Shown one piece after another: positions 7,838 through 17,481 of a stretch of DNA of 64,000 bases. Numbering within the stretch: the stretch's first letter is position 1; each line of letters begins with the position of its first letter. The DNA is from Cupriavidus pauculus. GTDB lineage: Bacteria; Pseudomonadota; Gammaproteobacteria; Burkholderiales; Burkholderiaceae. The notes beneath the pieces were generated by a model, which was given only the letters and a program-made list of their open reading frames with translations, ran no database searches and was not told the origin of the DNA. Where the stretch lies: the NCBI RefSeq assembly GCF_022179805.1, contig NZ_BPUO01000006.1, positions 425,537 through 489,536 of the forward strand. Direction: 5' to 3'. A program made the translations under genes and the position numbers.

Positions 7838-9373
7838 TCAGACGTACACCACCTTGTAACGCTTGCCCACCCGCTCCCATTCGTCGGCTTCCTGCGCGAG
7901 GCTGTATTCCACGAGCGGATTCTCGTCGATCCATGCCTTGGGCACGCGTACCTCGAAACCTTCGTCGAGTTCATCCGAACGCTGCCGGATCCGAATCTCG
8001 GGCAGCTTCATGTCGCCGCGCCGGCGGCATAGTACAAAGGCCAGCCGCAGGCTGAACAGCATGCGCCAGTCCACGAACTTGCCGCTGCCGGACAGCTTGC
8101 CGAGCTTGCCCGCATGCCCCAGCAACAGCGTGGCCAGCCGCGCCTGGTCGGTCTTCGAGAACCCCGGCATGTCGGCGTGCGTGGCGATATAGGCGGAGTG
8201 CTTGTGATAGCCGCTGTGCGAAATCGTCATGCCGATTTCATGCAGGCTGGCAGCCCAACCCAGCAGCGCGAGATTGTCGTCGCGACGCTCGTTGCGCGGC
8301 GGTTCGGGGAACTGCGCCAGTAGATTGCGCGCGGCCTGCCCCACCCGCGTCGCCTGCGCGCGGTCCACGCTGTAGCGGCGCATGAACTGGTCGACGGTGA
8401 CGGTACGCATGTCCTCGTGGTGGCTGCGTCCGAGCAGGTCATACAAGACCCCCAGCCGCAACGCGCCATCGGTAACGTCCATCCGGTCGATATCGAGTTC
8501 GGCAAACACGCCCAGCATGATCGACAGGCCGCCGGGCAGCACGGGAATCCGGTCGGCCTTGAGGCCGGTCAGCTTCACCCGGTTCGTGTTCTCGGCCTTG
8601 ACCAGCGCCCGCTTCAGGCGCTCCAGCCCTTCCCGCGTAATGCCGTGCTCGGACGTACTGTCGTTCATGCCGTTGAGTTCGATCAACTCGGCCAGCGCGC
8701 GCGCCGTGCCCGACGAACCCACGGCCTGCTGCCAGCCAGCGGCCTTGTACTGGCGCACCAGCACCTGGATTTCCCGACGCGCCGCCAGCTCGGCCTGCTT
8801 CATCGCATATTCGTCGACATTGCCGCTCGGAAAGAACTGGCGGCTATGCGATACGCAACCGATGTAAAGGCTTTCCATCAGCTTCGACTGATAGCCGCTG
8901 CCAATGATGAACTCGGTAGAGCCGCCACCGATATCGACGACCAGTCGGTTGCCCTGGCAGGCCGGCGCGTCATGCGAGGCCCCCAGATAGATCAGGCGCG
9001 CTTCTTCGCGGCCGGCGATCACTTCGATCGGGAACCCGAGCGCGGCTTCGGCCTCGATCAGGAAGTCCGAAGCATTCTTGGCCACGCGCAGCGTGTTGGT
9101 GGCTACCGCGCGCACCTGTTCTGGCGCGAAGTCGCGCAGGCGGTCGCCAAAGCGGCGCAGTGCATCGACGCCGCGACGGCGCGCGGGCTGGTCCAGGTAT
9201 TTGTCCGGCGTCAGGCCGGCGGCCAGCCTGACCGGTTCGCGCAAGGCGTCGACCTGGAAGATCTGGCTGGCGGGGCCGGAGGCCGTGGGCGTTTCATCCA
9301 CCCGCCCGATCATCAGGCGGAAGCTGTTGGAGCCCATGTCGACGGCGGCCAGCAAGCGGGGATTTTGTGTCAT
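7838..9373 (-). CDS. ppx: Exopolyphosphatase
   Basis: The 511-residue enzyme removes terminal phosphate from polyphosphate. The N-terminal Ppx/GppA domain shows the ASKHA-type phosphate-binding segments AAVDMGSNSFRLMIG and VVDIGGGSTEFIIG and the middle motif AVGSSGTARAL. The C-terminal third is the HD-like helical domain of long Ppx proteins (HEIGMTISHSGYHKHSAYI). Length matches E. coli Ppx. It diverges from ppk, unlike the ppk-ppx operon of enterics, and the shared intergenic region holds a Pho-box-like palindrome. Confidence 0.95.
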   Translation of the reverse strand: MTQNPRLLAAVDMGSNSFRLMIGRVDETPTASGPASQIFQVDALREPVRLAAGLTPDKYLDQPARRRGVDALRRFGDRLRDFAPEQVRAVATNTLRVAKNASDFLIEAEAALGFPIEVIAGREEARLIYLGASHDAPACQGNRLVVDIGGGSTEFIIGSGYQSKLMESLYIGCVSHSRQFFPSGNVDEYAMKQAELAARREIQVLVRQYKAAGWQQAVGSSGTARALAELIELNGMNDSTSEHGITREGLERLKRALVKAENTNRVKLTGLKADRIPVLPGGLSIMLGVFAELDIDRMDVTDGALRLGVLYDLLGRSHHEDMRTVTVDQFMRRYSVDRAQATRVGQAARNLLAQFPEPPRNERRDDNLALLGWAASLHEIGMTISHSGYHKHSAYIATHADMPGFSKTDQARLATLLLGHAGKLGKLSGSGKFVDWRMLFSLRLAFVLCRRRGDMKLPEIRIRQRSDELDEGFEVRVPKAWIDENPLVEYSLAQEADEWERVGKRYKVVYV

Positions 9374-9461
9374 TGCGTCAGTGTTACGCGGGATCGGCCC
9401 CGGGACGGGCCAAACCCGAAAGATTATGTCCCAGTCATGTCGGCATCATGACAAAATCAAA

Positions 9462-9479
9462 GTGTCATCAAAATGACAC
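9462..9479. promoter_or_regulatory. Pho-box-like palindrome between ppx and ppk
   Basis: GTGTCAT (9462-9468), four bases, then ATGACAC (9473-9479) form a perfect inverted repeat. On either strand it also reads as two PhoB half-sites 11 bases apart (TGTCAT then TGACAC). A further ATGACA lies at 9448-9453. Its position suits joint control of both polyphosphate genes. Confidence 0.6.
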
Positions 9480-9524
9480 GGATCTATGAAAAAGTCGCAT
9501 CATCGCCAAAATAAGGTCATAGAC

Positions 9525-11606
9525 ATGTCGACGACGCCGCCTGGCTCGCTCTGGAACCGTGAGCTGGGCATTCTGGAATTCAACGCGCGCGTTCTTGCGC
9601 AGGCCGCCGACCCCAATGTCCCGTTGCTGGAACGGCTGAAGTTCATCTGCATCGTTTCCAGCAACCTGGACGAGTTCTTCGAAATCCGGATGGCTGGCCT
9701 GAAGGAGCAGATGCGAGACAACGCATCGGGCTTGACGCCCGACGGTCTCTCGTTCCAGCAGACCTACCAGCTTGTCACCGAGCGCACGCAGCGGCTCGTG
9801 GCATCGCAGTATGACATGCTGCAGAACGTGATTTTCCCCGCCCTCGAAAAAGAAGGCGTGTTTTTTCACCTGACCAGCACCTGGACCGATGCGCAGCGCG
9901 ACTGGGCGCGCGATTTCTTCGTGCGTGAACTGGGCCCGGTACTGACGCCGATCGCGCTGGATCCCGCACACCCGTTCCCGCGCGTGCTCAACAAGAGCCT
10001 GAACTTCGTGATCGAGCTGTCGGGCAAGGACGCCTTTGGCCGCGACGCCGACCTGGCTATCGTGCAGGCCCCGCGCGCGCTACCGCGCGTGGTGCGCATG
10101 CCCGAAAAGCTGTCGGGGTATCCGTTCGGGTTCGTGATGCTGTCGTCGTTCATGCAGGCGTTTGTGCATGAACTGTTCCCCGCCATCGAGGTGCAGGGCT
10201 GCTACCAGTTCCGCGTCACACGCAACTCCGACCTGTTCGTTTCCGAGGACGAAATCACCGACCTGCGCGAAGCGCTGCAGGGCGAATTGCCTACACGTCA
10301 CTTTGGCGACATGGTGCGCCTGGAAATCTCGTCGGATACGCCGCCGGCGCTATCGCGCCGCCTGCTGCTGGAATCGGGCCTGACTGAACAGGACCTGTAC
10401 CGCGTCAGCGGCCCGGTGAACCTGGTGCGACTGATGCAGATTCCCGACCTGGTGGACCGCCCTGCCCTCAAGTACCCGCCGCACGTGCCCGCGCCGGTCA
10501 AGGCGCTGGCGTCCGGCGCGAACATGTTCGACGTGATCCGTCAGCGCGACGTGCTGCTGCACCATCCGTACGAGAGCTTTGCCTCGGTGCTGGACCTGCT
10601 GCAGGCCGCCGCGACTGATCCGAACGTCGTGGCAGTCAAGCAGACCGTCTATCGCACCGGCAACGAATCTGCCGTGATGGAAGCGCTGATGACGGCCGCC
10701 CGCAACGGCAAGGAAGTGACCGTGGTGGTGGAGCTGCTGGCGCGCTTCGACGAGGAAACCAACATCAACTGGGCCGAGCGGCTGGAGTCCGCCGGCGCCC
10801 ATGTGGTCTACGGCGTGGTGGGTCACAAGTGCCACGCCAAGATGCTGCTGATCGTGCGGCGCGAGCCCGCCAGCCTCAAGGTCAAGAACGCGGTCCTGCG
10901 CCGCTACGTCCATCTGGGCACCGGCAACTATCATCCGCGCACGGCACGGCTGTACACGGACTTTGGCCTGCTCACCGCCAACGAGCAGGTCTGCGAGGAC
11001 GTACACCACGTGTTCCAGCTGCTGACGGGCACGGCCGGCACGATCCGGCTGAACCACCTGTGGCAGTCACCGTTCACGATGCACAGCAACCTGGTGGAGC
11101 ATATCCGCGCCGAAGCCCGCAACGCGCGCAACGGCAAGCGGGCACGCATCATCGCCAAGATGAACGCGCTGCTGGAGCCGACCATCATCGACGAGCTGTA
11201 CAAGGCATCGCGTGCGGGGGTGAAGATCGACCTGATCGTGCGCGGCGTCTGTGCCTTGCGGGCCGGCGTGCCGGGACTGTCGGACAACATCTCGGTGCGC
11301 TCCATCGTCGGCCGGTTCCTGGAACACCATCGCGTGTACTACTTTCACGCGGCGGGCGAGGACGTGCTCTACCTGTCCAGTGCCGACTGGATGGACCGCA
11401 ACCTGTTCCGTCGGGTGGAGGTCGCCTTCCCGATACTGGACCGCTCGCTGAAGGCCCGCGTGATCAAGGAAGGTTTGCAGGTGCACCTGCACGACAACGC
11501 ATCGGCATGGATCATGGAGCCGGACGGCAGCTACACGCGCAAACCCTCGCGCGCCAAGCTGCAGCGCGTCAGCCAGCAGGAACTGCTGCTGAAATTCGGG
11601 ACGTGA
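9525..11606 (+). CDS. ppk1: Polyphosphate kinase 1
   Basis: The 693-residue enzyme builds polyphosphate from ATP. The N-terminal domain starts with NRELGILEFNARVLAQA; the first phospholipase-D-like catalytic domain holds VHLGTGNYHPRTARLYTD with the histidine that is phosphorylated in PPK1, preceded by GVVGHKCHAKMLLI; the second holds DLIVRGVCALRAGV and RFLEHHRVYYF. The start at 9525 (MSTTPPGSLWNREL) follows an AAGGT and gives the usual length; an in-frame ATG at 9486 is possible but weakly supported. It ends convergent with phoR. Confidence 0.95.
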   Translation: MSTTPPGSLWNRELGILEFNARVLAQAADPNVPLLERLKFICIVSSNLDEFFEIRMAGLKEQMRDNASGLTPDGLSFQQTYQLVTERTQRLVASQYDMLQNVIFPALEKEGVFFHLTSTWTDAQRDWARDFFVRELGPVLTPIALDPAHPFPRVLNKSLNFVIELSGKDAFGRDADLAIVQAPRALPRVVRMPEKLSGYPFGFVMLSSFMQAFVHELFPAIEVQGCYQFRVTRNSDLFVSEDEITDLREALQGELPTRHFGDMVRLEISSDTPPALSRRLLLESGLTEQDLYRVSGPVNLVRLMQIPDLVDRPALKYPPHVPAPVKALASGANMFDVIRQRDVLLHHPYESFASVLDLLQAAATDPNVVAVKQTVYRTGNESAVMEALMTAARNGKEVTVVVELLARFDEETNINWAERLESAGAHVVYGVVGHKCHAKMLLIVRREPASLKVKNAVLRRYVHLGTGNYHPRTARLYTDFGLLTANEQVCEDVHHVFQLLTGTAGTIRLNHLWQSPFTMHSNLVEHIRAEARNARNGKRARIIAKMNALLEPTIIDELYKASRAGVKIDLIVRGVCALRAGVPGLSDNISVRSIVGRFLEHHRVYYFHAAGEDVLYLSSADWMDRNLFRRVEVAFPILDRSLKARVIKEGLQVHLHDNASAWIMEPDGSYTRKPSRAKLQRVSQQELLLKFGT

Positions 11607-11619
11607 AAGCGCGGTGAAT

Positions 11620-11656
11620 GCATCCCCCTCTCCCGTGTTCACGGGAATGGGGATGC
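11620..11656. terminator. Hairpin between ppk1 and phoR
   Basis: GCATCCCC (11620-11627) pairs with GGGGATGC (11649-11656), with an inner CCCGTG/CACGGG stem. No T tract follows on either strand, so it is a stem that may stop or stabilise the converging transcripts rather than a classic terminator. Confidence 0.5.
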
Positions 11657-11670
11657 GTTACGCGTTATAT

Positions 11671-11700
11671 GGAGTTATGCCGAGTTATGCCGGGTTACGC
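11671..11700. repeat. Three 10-base tandem repeats at the end of phoR
   Basis: GGAGTTATGC, CGAGTTATGC and CGGGTTACGC follow one another; the third contains the phoR stop codon. Confidence 0.7.
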
Positions 11701-13017
11701 CGCGTGGCGCGACGCATCGGCATCGTAGCCGCTGCGGTCCACCGGGAATACGATGCGGAACGTGCTGCCACGGCCCACCTCGCTGGTCACGCGCAGGTCG
11801 GCGTGATGGCGCGACAGCACGTGCTTGACGATGGCCAAGCCCAGGCCGGTGCCGCCGGTATCGCGTGAACGGCTGCGGTCCACGCGGTAGAAACGCTCGG
11901 TCAGGCGCGGAATGTGTTCAGGGGCAACCCCCAGGCCGGTATCGCTGACCGAGAACACCGAATGGCCGTCGGTGAAGGTCATGCGAATGGCGATGCGTCC
12001 GCCGTCCGGCGTGTAGCGCACCGCGTTCGACACTAGGTTGCCCAGCGCCGACAGCAACTCGCCCTCCGCCCCGCGCAGCACCACCGCGGTATCGATCTCG
12101 GTCTCGATGTCGTGCCGGCCCTGCGACAGCGCCTCGGCATCGTGCACCAGATGCGCCGCCAGACCCGCCACATCGACGTGATCGTGCGAAGGCGGCTGCG
12201 CGTCGGATTCCAGCTTGGCCAGCGCCAGCAGGTCCTCGACGATATGCTGCATGCGCATCGATTGCACCAGCATCAGGTCGACGTAGCGCTTACGGTCTTC
12301 CTCGGACACGGGCAGGTCCCGCACCGTCTCCAGGAAGCCGGTCAGCACCGTCAGCGGCGTCTTCAGCTCGTGCGAGACGTTAGCCACGAAATCGCGCCGC
12401 ATCGACTCGGTGTTCTCCACCTTGGTGATGTCCTGCGTCAGCACCAGCTTGCGGCTTTCGCCGTACGGCAGGATCTGCACCGACGTGATGCTGCGCTTGT
12501 GCTCGCCCATGTCCCGCATCACCAGCGGCTCGTCATAGCGCTCGCGCGTCAGGTAGTGGATGAACTCCGGCCGGCGGATCAGATGGGTAATGCGCTGGCG
12601 CACATCGCGCCGCGCGTTCAGCCCGAAATGCTGCTCGGCCACCCCATTGCACCACTCGATCTGGTCGGCATCGTCGAGCATCAGCACCCCGTACGGCGAC
12701 GCCTGGATGGCCTGGATGAAGCGCGTGTGCTGCTGCTCGACCTGCAGCACCTGGGTGCGCCAGCGCTTGACCAGCCGGTGCAGCCGGTAATAGACCTCGC
12801 CCCACAGACCAAGTGCGCTTGGGATCTCACCATACGCCGGCGCGTCGAGCACCCGCCAGAGACGGTTGATCTGGAACAGGTAGTAGCCCAGCAGCAGGAG
12901 CAGCGAGATGGAAAGGAACAGCAGGCCGGGAACGGCGCCGGCCACGGCGTACAGGCCCGAGGCGACGATCGCAAGACCAGCGAGGATGGCCGCGGAGCGG
13001 GCCCAGATGACATTCAT
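11695..13017 (-). CDS. phoR: Phosphate regulon sensor histidine kinase PhoR
   Basis: The 440-residue kinase phosphorylates PhoB under phosphate limitation. Two hydrophobic segments lie in residues 5-50, followed by a charged linker and a PAS domain (about 100-195, with QASPYGVLMLDDADQIEWCN). The HisKA box is FVANVSHELKTPLTVL, and the ATPase domain has N box NLVSNAVRYTP, G1 VSDTGLGV and G2 GGTGLGLAIVKH. It follows phoB with 135 bases between and is last in the pst-pho run. There is no large periplasmic domain, in line with sensing through the Pst transporter and PhoU. Confidence 0.95.
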   Translation of the reverse strand: MNVIWARSAAILAGLAIVASGLYAVAGAVPGLLFLSISLLLLLGYYLFQINRLWRVLDAPAYGEIPSALGLWGEVYYRLHRLVKRWRTQVLQVEQQHTRFIQAIQASPYGVLMLDDADQIEWCNGVAEQHFGLNARRDVRQRITHLIRRPEFIHYLTRERYDEPLVMRDMGEHKRSITSVQILPYGESRKLVLTQDITKVENTESMRRDFVANVSHELKTPLTVLTGFLETVRDLPVSEEDRKRYVDLMLVQSMRMQHIVEDLLALAKLESDAQPPSHDHVDVAGLAAHLVHDAEALSQGRHDIETEIDTAVVLRGAEGELLSALGNLVSNAVRYTPDGGRIAIRMTFTDGHSVFSVSDTGLGVAPEHIPRLTERFYRVDRSRSRDTGGTGLGLAIVKHVLSRHHADLRVTSEVGRGSTFRIVFPVDRSGYDADASRHAA

Positions 13018-13152
13018 GCGAGGTGTAGAAGAAATTCAGACTGGGGCGCCTTGTTGCGACAGAGTCTGCCACAACGCGCGCCGCAGCGCGCATCCAGCAT
13101 TATCCGTCATTGGCCGGCACGGCCCCGCTGCTCCGCCGCCGGCCCGGTGCCG

Positions 13153-13860
13153 TCAATGGTTGGGCGATCGCGCCAGGCGATAGCCGCTGCCACGCACGGT
13201 TTCGATCATGTTGCTATATCCGCCAGGGGTCAGCGCGGCACGCAGACGCTTGATGTGCACGTCCACGGTACGCTCTTCCACGAACACGTGATCGCCCCAG
13301 ACCTGGTCCAGCAACTGGGACCGGCTGTGCACGCGCTCCGGATGCGTCATCAGGAAGTGCAGCAAGCGGAACTCAGTCGGTCCCAGGTCCAGCTTGATCG
13401 GACCGCTGTCGTCCTGGCCCGTTACGCGATGCGTGGCGGGATCCAGCCGCAGGCCGTTGATGGCCACCACGTCGTCGGTCAGCTGCGGCGCACGACGGCG
13501 CAGCACGGCCTTGATGCGGGCCAGCAGTTCCTTGGGCGAGAACGGCTTGGTCACGTAGTCGTCCGCACCGGCTTCCAGACCCATGACCTTGTCCTGCTCT
13601 TCGCTGCGCGCGGTGAGCATGATGATCGGGATCTGCTTGGTGCGGTCGTTGGTACGCAGTTCCTTGGCGAAGGTGGCACCCGACTTGCCCGGGAGCATCC
13701 AGTCCAGCAGAACGAGGTCTGGCAGGACGTCGCTCATCAGCGACAACGCCTGCTCGGCGTTGTACGCGCGAATTGGATAGTGCCCCGCGTGCTGGAGATT
13801 GACGGCGATCAGCTCAGCGATCGCCGGTTCGTCCTCGACAACGAGAATACTGCTCGGCAT
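13153..13860 (-). CDS. phoB: Phosphate regulon response regulator PhoB
   Basis: The 235-residue protein has a receiver domain with acidic pocket VVEDEP, phospho-acceptor in LVLLDWMLPG (residue about 53), LTARSEEQD and the conserved lysine in VTKPFSP. The C-terminal winged helix of the OmpR/PhoB type contains LGPTEFRLLHFLMTHPERVHSRSQLLDQVWG and RTVDVHIKRLRAAL. Phosphorylated PhoB binds the Pho boxes seen before pstS, between ppx and ppk, and before the olsB-like gene. It lies between phoU and phoR. Confidence 0.97.
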   Translation of the reverse strand: MPSSILVVEDEPAIAELIAVNLQHAGHYPIRAYNAEQALSLMSDVLPDLVLLDWMLPGKSGATFAKELRTNDRTKQIPIIMLTARSEEQDKVMGLEAGADDYVTKPFSPKELLARIKAVLRRRAPQLTDDVVAINGLRLDPATHRVTGQDDSGPIKLDLGPTEFRLLHFLMTHPERVHSRSQLLDQVWGDHVFVEERTVDVHIKRLRAALTPGGYSNMIETVRGSGYRLARSPNH

Positions 13861-13898
13861 GTAGTTTTTTCTCCGCTATATCAGTGCTGGCGCGTTGT

Positions 13899-14603
13899 TC
13901 AGCTTAACGCTTCGCGCTCCATGTCTTCGCGTGAGGCATGGCGTACATCCGTGCCCTTCACGATGTAGATGATGAATTCGGCAATGTTCTTCGCGTGGTC
14001 GCCGATGCGCTCGACGGCCTTGGCGATGAACAGGAAGTCCAGCGCCACCGAGATCGTGCGCGGGTCTTCCATCATGTACGTGATCAGCTTGCGCACGAAG
14101 GCACGGAATTCCTCGTCGATGGCCTTGTCGTCCTTGACGATGCGGGCTGCCGCCACCGTGTCCAGGCGCGCGAACGCGTCCAGGGCCTGGCGCAGCAGGT
14201 TGATCGCCATCTCGCCGGACAGCTTCACCTCGGCGTAGTTGATGTTGTGCGCGGCCGCATCTTCCATGATGTGCTTGGTCCGCTTGGCGATCTTCTCGGC
14301 CTCGTCACCGGCACGCTCGAGGTTGGTGATCGTCTTCGAGATCGCCATCACCAGGCGCAGGTCGCGGGCGGTGGGCTGGCGGCGCGCGATGATGTTGCCG
14401 CAGTCGGCATCGATCTCCACTTCGAGCGCGTTCAGTTGCTGCTCGCGGACCATGACCTGGTCGGCCATGTCGCCATCGAAGTCGGCCAGCGCGCGCATGG
14501 CCAGTTCGATCTGCGATTCCACCAGGCCGCCCATCTGCAGCAGCTTGGTGTTGATCGCGTTGAGGTCGGCGTCGAACTGGGTCGACAGGTGCTTGTCAGT
14601 CAT
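13899..14603 (-). CDS. phoU: Phosphate signalling protein PhoU
   Basis: The 234-residue all-helical protein contains the two PhoU three-helix repeats, with metal-contact segments such as EIDADCGNIIARRQPTARDL and AVERIGDHAKNIAEFIIY, which are typical of the family. PhoU couples the Pst transporter to PhoR and keeps the regulon off when phosphate is plentiful. It lies 56 bases after pstB and 38 before phoB in the same direction. Confidence 0.96.
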   Translation of the reverse strand: MTDKHLSTQFDADLNAINTKLLQMGGLVESQIELAMRALADFDGDMADQVMVREQQLNALEVEIDADCGNIIARRQPTARDLRLVMAISKTITNLERAGDEAEKIAKRTKHIMEDAAAHNINYAEVKLSGEMAINLLRQALDAFARLDTVAAARIVKDDKAIDEEFRAFVRKLITYMMEDPRTISVALDFLFIAKAVERIGDHAKNIAEFIIYIVKGTDVRHASREDMEREALS

Positions 14604-14659
14604 GATGTTCTCCTGGCCGCTTTCCGAATGCTGGATATGTCCTGCAGTGCCACCGCGGC

Positions 14660-15448
14660 TTAGCCGAAGCGGCCGGTAATGTAGTCTTCGGTTTCCTTGC
14701 GGTGCGGCTTGATGAAGATCTTCTCGGTCTCGCCGAATTCGATCAGCTCGCCAAGGTACATGTAGGCCGTGTAGTCCGAGCAGCGGGCAGCCTGCTGCAT
14801 GTTGTGCGTGACGATCACGACCGTGTATTCATCCTTGAGCTCGGCGATCAGCTCCTCGATGCGGCCCGTGGAAATCGGGTCCAGCGCCGAGCACGGTTCG
14901 TCCAGCAGCAGCACTTCAGGGCGGATGGCAATGCCACGCGCGATGCACAGGCGCTGTTGCTGGCCGCCCGACAGGCCGTAGCCCGACTGGTGCAGCTTGT
15001 CCTTGGCCTCGTTCCAGAGCGCGGCCTTCGACAGGGCCCACTCCACGCGGTCGTCCATTTCCGAGCGCGACAGCTTTTCGAACAGACGCACGCCGAACGC
15101 GATATTGTCATAGATCGACATCGGGAACGGGGTCGGCTTCTGGAACACCATGCCCACCTTGGCGCGCAGCAGGGAAATGTCCTGCTTGCTGGCGAGCAGG
15201 TTCTCGCCGTCCATGTTGATCTCGCCCTCGGCGCGTTGCTCCGGGTACAGCGCGAACATCTTGTTGAACGTGCGCAGCAGCGTGGACTTGCCACAGCCGG
15301 ACGGGCCGATGAACGCCGTGACCTTGCGGTCCGGGATCGACATGTTGATGTTCTTCAGCGCGTGGAACTGATTGTAGTAAAAGTTCAGGTTCCGGACGTC
15401 GATCTTGGCGCGCACGGTATCGGGAATATCGATGACGGTAGAGGTCAT
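14660..15448 (-). CDS. pstB: Phosphate ABC transporter ATP-binding protein PstB
   Basis: The 262-residue ATPase powers PstSCAB phosphate import. It has Walker [13 protein letters not shown], the Q-loop region [14 protein letters not shown], signature [14 protein letters not shown], Walker [14 protein letters not shown] and switch [10 protein letters not shown]. The C-terminus [14 protein letters not shown] is typical of PstB. It follows pstA by 54 bases. Confidence 0.97.
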   Translation of the reverse strand: MTSTVIDIPDTVRAKIDVRNLNFYYNQFHALKNINMSIPDRKVTAFIGPSGCGKSTLLRTFNKMFALYPEQRAEGEINMDGENLLASKQDISLLRAKVGMVFQKPTPFPMSIYDNIAFGVRLFEKLSRSEMDDRVEWALSKAALWNEAKDKLHQSGYGLSGGQQQRLCIARGIAIRPEVLLLDEPCSALDPISTGRIEELIAELKDEYTVVIVTHNMQQAARCSDYTAYMYLGELIEFGETEKIFIKPHRKETEDYITGRFG

Positions 15449-15502
15449 GCTGATGTCTCGCTTGAATTCGGTAGTCAGGTCAGGCGTGATGCGTGGCGCC
15501 GC

Positions 15503-16405
15503 TTATTTCTTGAACAGCATGCGTGCGACGATATTCAGCGCAAGCACACCGACGGTAATCAGGAACACACCGGCCCAGGCCAGTTGCTGCCATTCCGTGA
15601 ACGGGCTCATGGCGAACCGGAAAATCGTCACGGGCAGGTTGGCCATCGGCTTGTTCAGGTCAGCGCTCCAGAACTGGTTGGACAGCGCGGTGAACAGCAG
15701 CGGCGCGGTTTCGCCGGCGATACGGGCCACGGCCAGCAGCACGCCGGTCACGATGCCCGCGTACGACGACTTGACCGTGATCGACATCACCATCTTCCAC
15801 TTCGGCGTGCCCAGTGCAACCGCTGCCTCACGCAGTGCGTTGGGCACCAGGTTCAGCATGTTCTCGGTGGTACGCACGACGATCGGAATCTGCAGAAGCG
15901 CCAGCGCGCACACGCCCGCCCAGCCCGAGAAATGGCCCATGCGGGTCACCACCAGCGCGTAGACGAACAGGCCGATCACGATGGACGGTGCCGACAGCAG
16001 GATGTCGTTGATGAAGCGGATGAGGCTGGCCAGCGGCGACTTCTGCCCGTACTCGGCCAGGTAGATGCCGGCCAGGATGCCCAGCGGCGTACCCAGCAGC
16101 GTGGCCATGCCCACCAGCACGAAGCTGCCGAAGATCGCGTTGGCCAGACCGCCACCGGCGGTGTTCGGCGCCGGGGTCATCTGCGTGAACAGGTCGATCG
16201 ACAGGCCACCCACGCCCAGCGAGATGGTGGTCCAGAGAATCCACGCGAGCCAGAACAGGCCAAACACCATGGCGCCCAGCGAGGCAGTCAGGGCAAACGC
16301 GTTGGTGCGTCGGCGCGAGCCCTGGAGCCGGGTGCGGACGGCCTCGGAGTCGGGGCGGACGGCGGGAATGGACGAAGTTGACACGGCTTGACTGGCTTGG
16401 TTCAT
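15503..16405 (-). CDS. pstA: Phosphate ABC transporter permease PstA
   Basis: The 300-residue inner-membrane permease has about six transmembrane segments and the coupling segment [21 protein letters not shown]. An N-terminal hydrophilic stretch of about 35 residues precedes the first membrane helix. Its ATG overlaps the end of pstC by four bases, so the two permeases are translationally coupled and made in equal amounts. Confidence 0.96.
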   Translation of the reverse strand: MNQASQAVSTSSIPAVRPDSEAVRTRLQGSRRRTNAFALTASLGAMVFGLFWLAWILWTTISLGVGGLSIDLFTQMTPAPNTAGGGLANAIFGSFVLVGMATLLGTPLGILAGIYLAEYGQKSPLASLIRFINDILLSAPSIVIGLFVYALVVTRMGHFSGWAGVCALALLQIPIVVRTTENMLNLVPNALREAAVALGTPKWKMVMSITVKSSYAGIVTGVLLAVARIAGETAPLLFTALSNQFWSADLNKPMANLPVTIFRFAMSPFTEWQQLAWAGVFLITVGVLALNIVARMLFKK

Positions 16406-17367
16406 TTGCCACCCTCATTCTTTGCAAGGCGCAGCAGCAGGATCTTGGACAGGGCCAGCACCACGAACGTGATGAAGAACAGGATCAGGCCCAGTTCCAT
16501 CAGCGCGGCGGTGTGCAGGCCGGCACCAGCTTCGGCGAACTCGTTGGCGAGCGCCGAGGTGATGCTGTTGCCCGGCGAGAACAGCGACACGTTGTCCAGC
16601 AGGTTGGTGTTGCCGATCACGAACGTGACGGCCATGGTTTCGCCCAGTGCGCGGCCCAGGCCGAGCATGACGCCGCCGATCACACCGGCACGCGTATAGG
16701 GCAGCACCACGCGCCACATCACTTCCCAGGTCGTGCAGCCGATGCCGTAGGCCGATTCCTTGAGCAGCACGGGCGTGACTTCGAACACGTCGCGCATGAC
16801 CGAAGCGATGTACGGGATGATCATGATCGCCAGGATCACACCCGCGCACAGCAGGCCGATGCCCAGCGGCGCGCCCTGGAACAGCTTGCCGATCACGGGC
16901 AGTTGGCCCACGGTGTTCGACAGCGGCTTCTGGAAATACTCGCCGAAGATCGGCGCGAACACGAGCAGGCCCCACATGCCGTAGACGATGGACGGCACGG
17001 CGGCAAGCAGTTCGATGGCGGTGCCGAGCGGACGGCGCAGCCAGGCGGGCGACAGCTCGGTCAGGAACAGTGCGATGCCGAAGCTGACCGGCACGGCGAT
17101 GATGAGGGCGATCAGCGAGGTGACCAGCGTGCCGTAGATCGGCACGAGCGCGCCGTACACGTCGGCGGGCGGATCCCACTCGGCGGTCCACAGGAAGGAC
17201 AGGCCGAATTGCTTGATCGAGGGCCACGCGCTGATGGCGAGCGACACGATGATGCCGCCCAGCAGCATCAGCGTAATGATGGCGGCGCCGCGGGTCAGGC
17301 CGCCGAACAGGATGTCGCCAAGGCGGCTGGGGGGCCGGACGGCGGGAAGATCGGACGTAGTCGCCAT
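16402..17367 (-). CDS. pstC: Phosphate ABC transporter permease PstC
   Basis: The 321-residue permease has about six membrane helices, the family segment [25 protein letters not shown] in pieces, [15 protein letters not shown] and the coupling loop [21 protein letters not shown]. It pairs with PstA to form the phosphate channel. It follows pstS by 114 bases that contain a strong hairpin, and overlaps pstA. Confidence 0.96.
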   Translation of the reverse strand: MATTSDLPAVRPPSRLGDILFGGLTRGAAIITLMLLGGIIVSLAISAWPSIKQFGLSFLWTAEWDPPADVYGALVPIYGTLVTSLIALIIAVPVSFGIALFLTELSPAWLRRPLGTAIELLAAVPSIVYGMWGLLVFAPIFGEYFQKPLSNTVGQLPVIGKLFQGAPLGIGLLCAGVILAIMIIPYIASVMRDVFEVTPVLLKESAYGIGCTTWEVMWRVVLPYTRAGVIGGVMLGLGRALGETMAVTFVIGNTNLLDNVSLFSPGNSITSALANEFAEAGAGLHTAALMELGLILFFITFVVLALSKILLLRLAKNEGGK

Positions 17368-17392
17368 GATGGAATCCGTAGGTGGAACATGT

Positions 17393-17420
17393 GCTGCGGT
17401 GGCGCAAGGGCCACCGCAGC
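17393..17420 (-). promoter_or_regulatory. Strong hairpin between pstS and pstC
   Basis: GCTGCGGTGG (17393-17402) and CCACCGCAGC (17411-17420) form a perfect 10-pair stem without a T tract. In this position such stems usually protect upstream mRNA ends or reduce read-through, letting PstS outnumber the permease proteins. Confidence 0.6.
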
Positions 17421-17481
17421 CCCGTCACGCGGGCCCCCTAGGGGCGGGCGCGACAGGCCGTACTTCGGTACTGCTTTCAGC

